Below, piece after piece: positions 54,957 through 63,707 of a stretch of 64,000 nt of DNA. Both the position numbers and the translations under genes were made by a program. How positions within the stretch are numbered: position 1 is the first letter of the stretch; every line of letters begins with the position of its first letter. The notes below the pieces were generated by a model, which did no database searches, was not told where the DNA came from, and saw nothing but the letters and a program-made list of their open reading frames with translations. The DNA comes from Silanimonas sp. GTDB taxonomy: Bacteria > Pseudomonadota > Gammaproteobacteria > Xanthomonadales > Xanthomonadaceae. Location of the stretch: NCBI RefSeq assembly GCF_027530345.1, contig NZ_JAPZQK010000006.1, forward strand, positions 248,001 through 312,000, written 5' to 3'.

Positions 54957-55630
54957 TCGAGCTCGTCGGCATCCACAAGCACTACCTGATGGGCGACCAG
55001 GAGGTCCGCGCCCTCGATGGCGTGGATCTCTTCATCGACCGCAACGAGTACGTGGCCCTGATCGGCCCCTCGGGCTCGGGCAAGTCGACGCTGATGAACC
55101 TGCTCGGCTGCCTCGATACGCCGAGCGCCGGCCGCTATCTGCTCAACGGCCGCGACACCGCGACGCTCGATGACAACGAATTGGCGCATGTTCGCAACCG
55201 CGAGGTGGGCTTCGTGTTCCAGAGCTTCCACCTGCTGCCGCGGATGAGCGTGCTCGACAACGTGATGCAGCCGCTGGTCTACCGCGGCCTGCCGCGCGCC
55301 GAGCGTCGCCGCCGGGCCGTCGAATCCTTGGAGCGCGTCGGCCTGGGCAACCGCCTCGACCATCGCCCCAACCAGCTCTCCGGCGGCCAGCGCCAGCGCG
55401 TGGCGGTCGCCCGCGCGTTGGTGGGCGAGCCCTCGCTGCTGCTCGCCGACGAACCCACCGGCAACCTCGATTCGCGCACGTCCGCCGAGATCATGGCGCT
55501 GTTCGACGCCCTTCACGCGCAGGGCCAGACGGTGGTCGTGGTGACGCACGAACCCGATATCGCCGCGCACTGCCACCGCACCGTGCGCATCGGCGACGGC
55601 CGCATCGTCGAAGACCGGAGGACGCGCTGA
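54953..55630 (+). CDS. ABC transporter ATP-binding protein, MacB type
   Basis: The 225 residues, starting with GTG at 54953, include Walker [10 protein letters not shown] (38-46), signature LSGGQRQR (near 143), Walker B LLLADEP and H-loop THE. It resembles the ATPase at 2814-3491 in length and sequence. It is part of the adaptor-ATPase-permease operon. The ATPase and permease are on separate polypeptides here, unlike fused MacB. The substrate is unknown. Confidence 0.93.
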   Translation: MIELVGIHKHYLMGDQEVRALDGVDLFIDRNEYVALIGPSGSGKSTLMNLLGCLDTPSAGRYLLNGRDTATLDDNELAHVRNREVGFVFQSFHLLPRMSVLDNVMQPLVYRGLPRAERRRRAVESLERVGLGNRLDHRPNQLSGGQRQRVAVARALVGEPSLLLADEPTGNLDSRTSAEIMALFDALHAQGQTVVVVTHEPDIAAHCHRTVRIGDGRIVEDRRTR

Positions 55631-56850
55631 TGCAGGCCCTGCTCGAAGCCTTCCGCGCCGCGCTGGCCAGCCTGCTGGCCAACCGCATGCGCAGCGTGCT
55701 GACCACGCTCGGCATCGTCATCGGCACCGGCTCGGTGATCGCCGTCGTCTCGCTGGTGCAGGGCTTCTCGGCCTCGATCAAGAACCAGCTCGCCGACTTG
55801 GGCGGCAGCACGCTGACGCTGCAGGCCGTCAACACCAATGAGAACTTCCAGAGCGGCCGGCTCAACTACATCACCTTCGACGACATCAACGTGCTGCGCT
55901 ACCGCGTGCCCGGCGTCGGCCAGGTGGCGCCGATCATGGTCGTCAACGTTCCCGGCATCAGCTACCAGGGCCGAACGGTCATGGGCGATGTCCGTGCCAG
56001 TAACGCCGACTACGCCGCCGTGTACGCACGCTGGCCAGTGAAGGGCCGCTTCCTCGCGCCGGCGGACGATCGTGGCCGCCGCAAGGTGGCGGTGATCGGC
56101 GAGAAGCTGCGCGTCGACCTCGACCTGCCCGAAGACCCGGTCGGCGAGTACATCCGCATCGGCAACGAGTGGTTCAAGGTGATCGGCCTGATGGAGAAGC
56201 AGGGCGACCTGCTCGGCTTCAGCCTCGACAACTACCTGATCATCCCGTTCGACGTCGGCCGCTCGATGATGGGCGCGAGCAACCGCCCCTTCATGCAGGC
56301 CAGCTTCACCGTGCCCGACCTCGAGCAGGTGAACACCGTGCGCGAGCGCGTGACCCGCGCGATCCGAACCGCGCGGCGCACGCCGGCCAGCGAGGGCAAC
56401 ACCTTCAAGGTGGAAGCCGCCGACGCCTTCGTGAAGCAGTTCGACCAGATCGCCGGCACCGCAACGCTGGTGGTCGGCGGCGTGGTCGGCATCAGCCTGC
56501 TGGTGGGCGGCATCGGCATCATGAACATCATGCTGGTGTCGGTGACGGAGCGGACCCGCGAGATCGGCATCCTCAAGGCGCTGGGCGCCACGCGCCGCGA
56601 CATCCTCGTGCAGTTCCTGCTCGAAGCCGCGATGCTCGCCCTGCTCGGCGGCATCATCGGAATCATCTTGGGCATTGCTGCGGGCGTGGGCATCGCCGCG
56701 ATGATCCCGGGCTTCCCACCGGCCTCGGTGCCGATCTGGGTGATCGCCGCGGCGGCCGGCTTCTCGGCCTTGGTGGGCGTCATCTTCGGCATCATGCCGG
56801 CCTCGAAAGCCGCGGGGCTCGACCCGATCGAGGCGCTGCGCTACGAGTAG
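55630..56850 (+). CDS. ABC transporter permease, MacB/FtsX type
   Basis: The 406 residues have four TM helices in the FtsX/MacB pattern: TM1 (about 18-40, NRMRSVLTTLGIVIGTGSVIAVVSL), a large periplasmic domain (about 45-275), and three C-terminal helices (about 280-300, 330-355, 365-390) with GGIGIMNIMLVSVTERTREIGILKALGAT, the family signature. The ATG overlaps the ATPase stop by one base. It partners the preceding adaptor and ATPase. Confidence 0.94.
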   Translation: MQALLEAFRAALASLLANRMRSVLTTLGIVIGTGSVIAVVSLVQGFSASIKNQLADLGGSTLTLQAVNTNENFQSGRLNYITFDDINVLRYRVPGVGQVAPIMVVNVPGISYQGRTVMGDVRASNADYAAVYARWPVKGRFLAPADDRGRRKVAVIGEKLRVDLDLPEDPVGEYIRIGNEWFKVIGLMEKQGDLLGFSLDNYLIIPFDVGRSMMGASNRPFMQASFTVPDLEQVNTVRERVTRAIRTARRTPASEGNTFKVEAADAFVKQFDQIAGTATLVVGGVVGISLLVGGIGIMNIMLVSVTERTREIGILKALGATRRDILVQFLLEAAMLALLGGIIGIILGIAAGVGIAAMIPGFPPASVPIWVIAAAAGFSALVGVIFGIMPASKAAGLDPIEALRYE

Positions 56851-56975
56851 CGCCGCCGCACCGCTCCGGGTCCGCGCGACCGGAGCGTCGGCCCGTCGGC
56901 TTGGGGGCGCAGCCCCCTCGCCGCGGGATGGTTCCTGCGTATGCTTCGGTGTCCCCGAAGCCACCCGCCTCGACC

Positions 56976-58334
56976 ATGCCGCTGCCCCGCGCCGTCGCCC
57001 TCCGACTTGCCCCGCTCGCCGTGCTCGCGTCCGCGCTGGCCCTTGCGCCGTGCGCCGCCCACGCGGCACCGTCCAACCTCGCGCCGCTCGATACGGCCAT
57101 CGCCGAGGTCCTGCCCGAGCTCATCGCTTGGCGCCGCGACCTGCACCAGCACCCCGAGCTCGGCACGCTGGAAGTGCGCACCGCCGCCAAGGTCGCGGCG
57201 CACCTGCGCGGCCTCGGCCTCGAGGTGCGCGAAGGCCTCGGCGTCACCGGCTTGGCCGCCATCCTCAAGGGCGCGAAGCCGGGCCCGAGCATCGCGCTGC
57301 GTGCCGACATGGATGCGCTGCCCGTCACCGAGGCGACGGGCCTGCCGTTCGCATCGACGGTGCGAACGACCTATCGCGGGCAGGACGTCGGCGTGATGCA
57401 TGCCTGCGGCCACGATGCGCACGTCGCCCTGCTGATGGCCGCGGCCGAGGTGCTGGTCGGCATGAAAGATCAACTCGCTGGCGAAGTGATGTTCGTGTTC
57501 CAGCCGGCCGAGGAAGGCCCGCCGCAGCCCGGCCAGATCGTCGGCGCGAAGGCGATGATCGACGACGGCCTGTTCGCCGATTGGAAGCCCGACGCCATCT
57601 ACGGCCTGCATGTCTGGGCGGCGCTGCCGGCCGGCACCGTCGGCTACCGCAGCGGTCCGACCATGGCCTCGGTCGATGAGTGGAACCTCGTCATCCGTGG
57701 GCGGCAGACGCACGGCGCGCGGCCCTGGGACGGCATCGACCCCGTCACCATCGCGGCGCAGGTGCAGATGGCGATGCAGACCATCGTCTCGCGCCAGACC
57801 GACATCGTGCGTTCGCCCGTGGTGCTCTCCACCGGCCAAGTGCAGGCCGGCGTGCGCTTCAACATCATCCCCGACGAGGCGCGCATGGCCGGCACGCTGC
57901 GCGCTTTCGACGACGGCGTGCGCGCCGACGTCATCGCGCGCTTCGAGCGCACCGCGAAGGCCATCGCCGAGTCGGCCGGCGCGACCGCCGAGCTCAGCGT
58001 CAACCTCAATGCCCCGCTCACCGCGAATGCCGCCGAACGCGCGGAGCGCGGCGGTGCGGCATTGCGCGCGGCGCTGGGCGAGGACAAGGTCGTGGAGATG
58101 CCGCTGCTGACGATCGGCGAGGACTTCTCGCAGTTCAGCACCGTCGCGCCGACCTTCTACTGGTTCGTTGGCAGCACCGGCCCGGGCATCGACCCGCGTC
58201 GCGCGCCGATGAACCACTCGCCGGAGTTCCTGTTCGACGAATCGGCGCTCGAGCCCGGCCTGCGCAGCCTGCTGGCCGTGGCGCTCGACGCCCTGCATTC
58301 ACCGCCGCCGGCCGCGCCTTCCGCCGCCCGCTGA
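56976..58334 (+). CDS. Secreted M20D-family amidohydrolase/peptidase
   Basis: This 452-residue exported enzyme has a signal peptide (about 1-31, ending CAAHAAPS). Metal ligands fit the M20D family: HACGHDAH (Cys144, His146, His149), Glu179-Glu180 in PAEEGPP, and a late His in NHSPEF. It would hydrolyse an N-acyl amino acid or similar amide in the periplasm. Similar enzymes are often annotated as hippurate hydrolase or N-acyl-L-amino acid amidohydrolase. The gap before it is 125 bases; the histidine kinase gene follows after four bases. Confidence 0.9.
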   Translation: MPLPRAVALRLAPLAVLASALALAPCAAHAAPSNLAPLDTAIAEVLPELIAWRRDLHQHPELGTLEVRTAAKVAAHLRGLGLEVREGLGVTGLAAILKGAKPGPSIALRADMDALPVTEATGLPFASTVRTTYRGQDVGVMHACGHDAHVALLMAAAEVLVGMKDQLAGEVMFVFQPAEEGPPQPGQIVGAKAMIDDGLFADWKPDAIYGLHVWAALPAGTVGYRSGPTMASVDEWNLVIRGRQTHGARPWDGIDPVTIAAQVQMAMQTIVSRQTDIVRSPVVLSTGQVQAGVRFNIIPDEARMAGTLRAFDDGVRADVIARFERTAKAIAESAGATAELSVNLNAPLTANAAERAERGGAALRAALGEDKVVEMPLLTIGEDFSQFSTVAPTFYWFVGSTGPGIDPRRAPMNHSPEFLFDESALEPGLRSLLAVALDALHSPPPAAPSAAR

Positions 58335-58338
58335 GCCG

Positions 58339-60606
58339 ATGCGCCGCCTGCCGATCCACGCGCTGGTCATCCCGTTGCTGGCCGCCCTGTTGGTCGGCTT
58401 CAACCTGCTGGCGCCGTTCGACACGCGGGTGTACGACCAGCTGATGCGCCTGCACCAGCGCGAGGCGCCGCCGGAGATCGTGCTCGTGCATATCGACGGC
58501 GAAGCCGAGCGCCGCTACCCCGACTTCATCGATCGCCGACCGCTGGCGGTGGCCCGCCTCGTCGATCGCCTGAACCAGGTGAAGCCGCGCGTGATCGGCG
58601 CCTACCTCGCCTTCGACCCGCGCGATCCGCGCGACCGCGAAGGCCTCGGCGTGCTGCGCGAGGCGCTGGCCCGCCATGGCAACACGGTCGGCAAGGCCTT
58701 CGTGGGCGACACCGCGCACCAGAGCGCCGAGGAAGCCTTCCGCGCCGCCGAGAAAGTGGGCTTCCGCACCCTGGGCCTGCAGCTCGTCGCCACCGGCGAC
58801 GACAACGTCATCCGTGGCAGTTTCCATGCCGCGCCGCTGGCCGGCGCGCTGCGGCCGAGCTTCGCCGTCGCCCTGCTGCAGCAGGCCGGCGACCTCGTCC
58901 CCGAGGAGCGCCGCGCGGCCCTACAGGCCGCGTTCGACTCGCCCACCGTTGCCGAGGACGCCTACGTCTTCGCCTTCCTGGGCGGTGGCGGCACCGTGCG
59001 TCGGGTCAGCGCCGCCGACGTGCTCGATGGCGAGGTGCACCCGGACGTCTGGCGCGACCGGATCGTCATCATCGGCCAGTCCGAGCAGGACACCGAGATC
59101 AACCTCACCACCGCCGTCTCGGGCTGGGCCGAACATGGCCTCACGGTCGATGAGTACGAGGCGCAGGCGACCGCGGCCCTGCTCACCGGCCACGTGTTCC
59201 GCGTGCTCTCGTCGTCGACCGACGCGGCCATCGTGGGCGGCGTGCTGCTGCTCTTCGCCCTGGCCCTGAACCACCTGCGCCAGCGCCGCGCCGCGGTGTT
59301 CGCGGTCGGCTTCCTCGTCCTCGTGGGGGTGGCCTACCTCGTGGCCTACCGCATGCTGATGTGGCTGCCGCCGGTGGCGCTGGCGATCGCCTTGCCGCTG
59401 CAGGTGTTCGTCGAAGTGATCCATCGCTACGTGCGCTCGGCCTCGATGCTGGCCGCCGAGATCGCCGTGCTGCGCCGCGAAGCCACCGCGCCGCCGGCCA
59501 CGCGCCGCGGCTTCGATTTCGACGAGGCGCTGGCCGCGGTCCGCCAGGCCGTCGCGAGCATCCGCCGCCAGCGCGAGTACGTGCATCGGCTGATCGACGT
59601 GCAGCCGGCCGCCATCATCGTCATCGACGGCCAGCAGCGCCTGCGCCTCGGCAACGCCCAGGCCGTCGCCTGGCGCACCGACCCCGAGGCGCCGATGGGC
59701 ACGCTGCGCGACTGGTTGGCCGCGGTCGACCTGCGCCTGCCGGCCGACGCCGGGCAGTACGTGGGCGCCGGCAGCGCGCGCCTGCTGGCGCAGTGCGGTG
59801 AACGCGAGGTGGTGGTCGCCTTCGAACCCTTGCCCGGCGGCCGCGAGCCCGACCAGCACGACACCCTCGTCTGCGTCACCGAGCTCACCGGCCTGATGGC
59901 CGACCAGCGCGAGCGCCAGGCCGCCATCGATTTCCTCTCCCACGACCTGCGCGCGCCGGCGCATGCGCTGGTGGAGCTCTGCGAAGGCGTGCTGGCCGAT
60001 CCCACCCTCACGCCGTCCACCCAGCAGGTGCTGCGCAGTGCCGAGCGGCTCTCCCGCCGCATGGTGCAGATGGCGACGACCTACCTCGATTTCGTGCGTT
60101 CGGCCTCGCCCGAGGCCTTCACCCGCGCCGAGCCGGTGCTGTTGGCCGACGTGGTGCTGGAGGCGGTCGAGACCAGCACGCCGGAAGCCAGCGCCAAGCA
60201 GGTGCGGATGGAGCTGGCCCTCGACGACCAGGAGGCCGGTTGGGTGATCGGCGACGCCGCCCTGCTGCGGCGCGCGGTCGAGAACCTGCTGAGCAATGCG
60301 GTGAAGGTGACCCCGCCCGGTGGGCATGTGGATGTGCGCGTGGAGCGCCGACGCGAGGCGCTGGCCATCGTCGTCCGCGACGGTGGCCCGGGCATCGCCC
60401 CGTCCCGGCGCAGCCAGCTGTTCCAGCGCTTCGGGCCGCTGGCGCGCACGCCGAAGTCGTCGACCCGTTCGGTCGGCCTCGGCCTCGCCATGGTGATGAG
60501 CGTGGTGGCGCGCCACCGCGGCACCGTCTTCGTCGACAACCCGCCGGAGGGCGGCGCCGAGTTCCGCATCGAGCTGCCGCTCGAGCGCGAGGCCTCAGTC
60601 GCCTGA
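58339..60606 (+). CDS. CHASE2-domain sensor histidine kinase
   Basis: This is a 755-residue membrane kinase. TM1 (about 9-26) leads to a periplasmic CHASE2 domain (about 28-300; FDTRVYDQLMRL, VLVHIDGEAERRYPDFIDRRPLA, DRIVIIGQS), then two to three TM helices (about 303-375), a PAS-like region (about 430-520), HisKA with FLSHDLRAP (His535) and a HATPase_c domain (NLLSNAVKVTPPGG; GDGGPGI-type motif DGGPGIAPS; GLGLAMV). The probable response regulator lies convergently downstream, with a 12-base tail overlap. It is four bases after the amidohydrolase gene, whose product might influence its signal. Confidence 0.93.
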   Translation: MRRLPIHALVIPLLAALLVGFNLLAPFDTRVYDQLMRLHQREAPPEIVLVHIDGEAERRYPDFIDRRPLAVARLVDRLNQVKPRVIGAYLAFDPRDPRDREGLGVLREALARHGNTVGKAFVGDTAHQSAEEAFRAAEKVGFRTLGLQLVATGDDNVIRGSFHAAPLAGALRPSFAVALLQQAGDLVPEERRAALQAAFDSPTVAEDAYVFAFLGGGGTVRRVSAADVLDGEVHPDVWRDRIVIIGQSEQDTEINLTTAVSGWAEHGLTVDEYEAQATAALLTGHVFRVLSSSTDAAIVGGVLLLFALALNHLRQRRAAVFAVGFLVLVGVAYLVAYRMLMWLPPVALAIALPLQVFVEVIHRYVRSASMLAAEIAVLRREATAPPATRRGFDFDEALAAVRQAVASIRRQREYVHRLIDVQPAAIIVIDGQQRLRLGNAQAVAWRTDPEAPMGTLRDWLAAVDLRLPADAGQYVGAGSARLLAQCGEREVVVAFEPLPGGREPDQHDTLVCVTELTGLMADQRERQAAIDFLSHDLRAPAHALVELCEGVLADPTLTPSTQQVLRSAERLSRRMVQMATTYLDFVRSASPEAFTRAEPVLLADVVLEAVETSTPEASAKQVRMELALDDQEAGWVIGDAALLRRAVENLLSNAVKVTPPGGHVDVRVERRREALAIVVRDGGPGIAPSRRSQLFQRFGPLARTPKSSTRSVGLGLAMVMSVVARHRGTVFVDNPPEGGAEFRIELPLEREASVA

Positions 60607-61335
60607 GGCGCCGGCCGCCGCGGGGGCGAGTTCCAGCCGGTAGCCCTCGCGATAGACGTTCGAGAGGCGGAGGCCGTTCTCCGCGAACATCAGCTTGCGG
60701 CGCAGCGTGTACAGGTGGGTGTCGAGCGTCCGGGCCGAGCCGCCGAGGTCGCGGCCCCAGATGGCGGCCACCAGCTCCTCGCGTCGCACCAGCCGGTCGC
60801 GATGCAGGAACAGGTACCAGGCCAGGTCGAATTCCTTCGGCTGCAGCTCGATGCGCTCGCCGTCGCGGCTGAGCTCGCGGGAGGCGCCGTCGATCCGGTA
60901 GGGGCCGAATTCCACCCGCAGCGGGGCCGTGGCGGCACCCTGGAAGCGTCGCGTCACGGCGGCGATCCGGGCCAGCAGCACCGTCGCCGAGGTCGGCTTG
61001 ATGATGTAGTCGTCGGCGCCGACGGCCAGCGCCTCGACGATGCGCTCGTCGTCGTCGAAACGGCTGAAGATGATGATCGGCGCCCGGCGGCCGACGGAAC
61101 GGTGCACCCAACCCACCAGGGCGGTGCCCTCGGTGTCGGGCAGGTGCCAGTCGAACAGGAACAGTTCGTGCCGCGCCTCGCGCACCTCGGACATGAACTG
61201 CACGCCCTCGGTGAACCACTCCACCTCGTGGCCGGCGGCCCGCAGGGCGGCGATGGCGCGTTCCGCCTCGATGCGGTCGTCCTCCACCAGTGCCACGCGA
61301 AGCGGCGGATGCGCCGTCACCATCGGCGTGCTCAT
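60595..61335 (-). CDS. OmpR-family response regulator
   Basis: The 246 residues comprise a receiver domain (about 12-125) with Asp19/Asp20, phosphoacceptor Asp62, Ser91 and Lys113, and a C-terminal winged-helix DNA-binding domain (about 140-240; ELQPKEFDLAWYLFLHRDRLVRREELVAAIWG ... RTLDTHLYTLRRKL). The start at 61335 (MSTPMVTAHPPLRV) was chosen; the frame remains open upstream but crosses a terminator-like structure. It converges on the histidine kinase gene, overlapping it by 12 bases. I infer that the two are partners. Confidence 0.94.
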   Translation of the reverse strand: MSTPMVTAHPPLRVALVEDDRIEAERAIAALRAAGHEVEWFTEGVQFMSEVREARHELFLFDWHLPDTEGTALVGWVHRSVGRRAPIIIFSRFDDDERIVEALAVGADDYIIKPTSATVLLARIAAVTRRFQGAATAPLRVEFGPYRIDGASRELSRDGERIELQPKEFDLAWYLFLHRDRLVRREELVAAIWGRDLGGSARTLDTHLYTLRRKLMFAENGLRLSNVYREGYRLELAPAAAGASGD

Positions 61336-61440
61336 GCGCGGCCGCTCCCGGGGTGGGGCTGGGCAGGCGGCGCGAAGCGGGTCGGGCAGGCGGGCATGGC
61401 GTCGAGTGTGGCGATCGATCCCGGCGAAGTGAAGCCGCGC

Positions 61441-61479
61441 AGAAAAAGAAAACCCGACCACGGCGGGGGCCGGGTCGGG
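61441..61479 (-). terminator. Orphan intrinsic terminator on the minus strand
   Basis: On the minus strand CCCGACC pairs with GGTCGGG across a 13-base loop and is followed by TTTTCTTTTTCT. This is a textbook terminator, but no minus-strand gene lies just upstream of it; the response regulator begins only downstream. Confidence 0.7.
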
Positions 61480-61680
61480 CTCGGAGGGGGTGCGACCACC
61501 AAGCAGCACGGTCGCAGAACAGGGCGGAAGCGAAGGCAGGGGGGGTGCCTCGCGTCGCGCCGCTCGAAGCGTATCGAACCGCTCCTCCACCCCCCGGGGG
61601 TGAGGGGCGGGCGAAGCATGACGGAATCCCCCCGACGAAGAGTCAGGAATACTCAAAACGCGCCGATTGAACGACGAACG
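61441..61680 (-). ncRNA. Candidate small RNA or leader transcript ending at the orphan terminator
   Basis: A minus-strand transcript is suggested by the terminator at 61441-61479 and by inverted repeats upstream of it (GCGACC...GTGGTCGC pairing near 61493-61517; CACCCCC/GGGGGTG near 61588-61604). The 5' end is not defined and no clear promoter was found, so the extent is a guess. Confidence 0.25.
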
Positions 61681-61756
61681 GTTTCAGCGCCTACTAGCCG
61701 CGAACCGGCCCGGAGGCCGCCGGTGGCGGGTTTCCGGCAGGTCCGGTCCCCCGCCG

Positions 61757-61772
61757 CGGCACGGGTCTTGCA
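61757..61772 (+). promoter_or_regulatory. Sigma-54-like promoter of fliL
   Basis: CGGCAC, spacer GGGTC, TTGCA: one mismatch from TGGCAC-N5-TTGC, 30 bases before the fliL ATG. It would allow fliLMNO to be transcribed apart from fliEFGHIJK. Confidence 0.7.
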
Positions 61773-61801
61773 CTCCCCACCACGACCGCAAGGACCCACC
61801 C

Positions 61802-62341
61802 ATGGCCGACAAAAAGCCCGCTCCCGCCGCCGCACCCGCCGACGCCGCCGCCAAACCCAAGGTGCCGCTCGTGCCGATCATCGGCGCCGCGCTCGGTTCG
61901 GCCGTCCTGGTGGCCGGCATCATGTTCTTCATGATGCCCAAGCCGGCGCACGCCCCGGCCGAGGGCGACGAGGCCGCGGAGGGTGCCGAGGCGGAGGAAG
62001 GCGAGGATGGCGCGCCGAAGGCCGAGACCCGCTACATCGAGGTCAAGGACCCGCTGGTGGTCAACCTCACGGGCGGCAGCGCCAAGTACCTGCAGGTGCA
62101 GATCCAGCTCGCCACCAAGAGCGAGGAGGGCCAGAAGGCCATCGAGACGCACCTGCCGGCGATCCGCAGTGGCTTGCTGGTGATGTTCCGCCAGCTCACC
62201 AACGAGGAGCTGTCCCAGCCCGACATCATGGTGACCCTGCAGGAGAAGGCCCTGGGCGAGACCAACAAGGTGCTGGAAGCCGAGACCGGCAAGAAGGACA
62301 CCGTCACCGCCCTGCTGTTCACCAGCTTCGTCACCCAGTAA
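61802..62341 (+). CDS. fliL: Flagellar basal-body-associated protein FliL
   Basis: FliL surrounds or supports the stator. The 179 residues have an Ala/Pro/Lys-rich cytoplasmic tail, one TM helix (about 22-42, VPIIGAALGSAVLVAGIMFFMM), an acidic linker and a periplasmic domain (YIEVKDPLVVNL ... LQVQIQLATK ... ALLFTSFVTQ). The ATG at 61802 lies just after the sigma-54-like promoter. It restarts the flagellar cluster 17.2 kb after fliK. Confidence 0.95.
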   Translation: MADKKPAPAAAPADAAAKPKVPLVPIIGAALGSAVLVAGIMFFMMPKPAHAPAEGDEAAEGAEAEEGEDGAPKAETRYIEVKDPLVVNLTGGSAKYLQVQIQLATKSEEGQKAIETHLPAIRSGLLVMFRQLTNEELSQPDIMVTLQEKALGETNKVLEAETGKKDTVTALLFTSFVTQ

Positions 62342-62350
62342 ACGACGGCC

Positions 62351-63337
62351 ATGAGCGACCTGCTTTCCCAGGATGAGATCGACGCCCTGCTCCACGGCGT
62401 CGACTCGGGCGCGGTCGAGACCGAGACCGATGTCGATCCCGGCGTGGCGCGGTCCTTCGACTTCGCCACCCAGGACCGCATCGTCCGTGGGCGCATGCCC
62501 ACCCTGGAGATGGTCAACGAGCGCTTCGCGCGCATGTGGCGCGTTGGCCTGTTCAACCTGCTGCGCCGCTCCGCCGACCTCTCGGTGCGCGGCGTCGAGC
62601 TGATGAAGTTCGCCGACTACCTGCACACGCTGTACGTGCCGACGAACCTCAACCTGATCAAGATGAAGCCGCTGCGCGGCACCGGCCTCATCGTCTTCGA
62701 GCCGACGCTGGTGTTCGCGGTGCTCGACAACTTCTTCGGTGGCGCCGGCCGCTTCCCCGCGAAGATCGAAGGCCGCGAGTTCACGCCGACCGAGATGCGC
62801 GTCATCCAGCTGATGCTGAAGCAGGCCTTCACCGACCTCACGGAAGCCTGGGCGCCGGTGATGAACTTCGAGTTCGAATACACGAGCTCGGAAGTGAACC
62901 CGCATTTCGCCAGCATCGTCAGCCCCCGCGAATACGTGGTGGTGAGCAAGTTCCACGTCGAGCTGGAGGGTGGCGGCGGCGAGATGCACGTGACGCTGCC
63001 CTACGGGATGCTCGAGCCGATCCGCGAACTGCTGGACGCGGGAATCGCCTCCGACCGTTCCGAGAAGGACGAGAACTTCCCGATCCAGCTGCGCGAGGGC
63101 GTGAACCTCGCCGAGCTCGACGTGGCCGGCGTGCTGGCCACCAAGCGCCTCAGCGTGCGCCAGCTCGTCGCGCTGAAGGTCGGCGACGTCCTGCCGATCG
63201 ACGTGCCCGCGAAGACGCCGCTGCATGTCGAAGGCCTGCCGCTGTTCGAAGGCGATTTCGGCCTGCACAAAGGCAAGAACGCCGTGAAGATCACCCGCAT
63301 CACGCCCATGGCCGGCACCAAGCCGCGGGCGAACTGA
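62351..63337 (+). CDS. fliM: Flagellar motor switch protein FliM
   Basis: FliM is the switch component that binds phospho-CheY. The 328 residues begin with the CheY-binding motif LLSQDEIDALLHGV, followed by the middle domain (IVFEPTLVFAVLDNFFGG) and a SpoA-like C-terminal domain (VGDVLPIDVPAKTPLHVEGLPLFEGDFG). Start at 62351, nine bases after fliL. Confidence 0.98.
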   Translation: MSDLLSQDEIDALLHGVDSGAVETETDVDPGVARSFDFATQDRIVRGRMPTLEMVNERFARMWRVGLFNLLRRSADLSVRGVELMKFADYLHTLYVPTNLNLIKMKPLRGTGLIVFEPTLVFAVLDNFFGGAGRFPAKIEGREFTPTEMRVIQLMLKQAFTDLTEAWAPVMNFEFEYTSSEVNPHFASIVSPREYVVVSKFHVELEGGGGEMHVTLPYGMLEPIRELLDAGIASDRSEKDENFPIQLREGVNLAELDVAGVLATKRLSVRQLVALKVGDVLPIDVPAKTPLHVEGLPLFEGDFGLHKGKNAVKITRITPMAGTKPRAN

Positions 63338-63347
63338 GGACCACCCC

Positions 63348-63698
63348 ATGAGCACCGAAAAAGACGCCGCCGACCTCGCCATGTGGGGCGACCTCGCGCC
63401 AAGCCCGGCCCCGGCCGCCAGCAGTGGCGCCACGGGTGACGCGAACCTCGACCTGATCCTCGACGTGCAGGTGACGCTGTCGCTCGAAGTGGGTCGCGCA
63501 CGCATCCCGATCCGCAACCTGCTGCAGCTCAACCAGGGCTCGGTGGTGGAACTGGAACGGGTCGCCGGCGAACCGCTCGACGTCTACGTCAACGGCACGC
63601 TGGTCGCGCAGGGCGAAGTCGTGGTGGTGAACGAGCGCTTCGGCGTGCGGCTGACGGAAGTCGTCAGCCCCAGCGAACGCATCAAGCGCCTGCGCTGA
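63348..63698 (+). CDS. fliN: Flagellar motor switch protein FliN
   Basis: FliN, with FliM, forms the lower C-ring. The 116 residues contain the SpoA domain (LDLILDVQVTLSLEVGRARIPIRNLLQLNQGSVVEL and FGVRLTEVVSPSERIKRL). Its order after fliM is standard. Confidence 0.97.
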   Translation: MSTEKDAADLAMWGDLAPSPAPAASSGATGDANLDLILDVQVTLSLEVGRARIPIRNLLQLNQGSVVELERVAGEPLDVYVNGTLVAQGEVVVVNERFGVRLTEVVSPSERIKRLR

Positions 63699-63707
63699 AG
63701 CCACGCC

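Larger units (their letters stand above)
61336..61801. other. 466-base non-coding region between the response regulator and fliL
   Basis: No convincing gene is seen. It holds the minus-strand terminator at 61441-61479, several GC-rich hairpins (for example around 61497-61517 and 61588-61604), and the sigma-54-like promoter of fliL near its right end. An open frame from 61667 is in phase with fliL but starts upstream of the promoter, so it is not a gene. Confidence 0.7.

Noticed and set aside
61667-61801. N-terminal extension of fliL from an upstream ATG
   Set aside because: It would start upstream of the sigma-54-like promoter and adds Arg/Pro-rich sequence unlike FliL; the ATG at 61802 fits the family.
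44552-61801. A recent genomic island or prophage between fliK and fliL
   Set aside because: No integrase, transposase, tRNA, direct repeats or shift in base composition was seen; the genes look like ordinary chromosomal ones.
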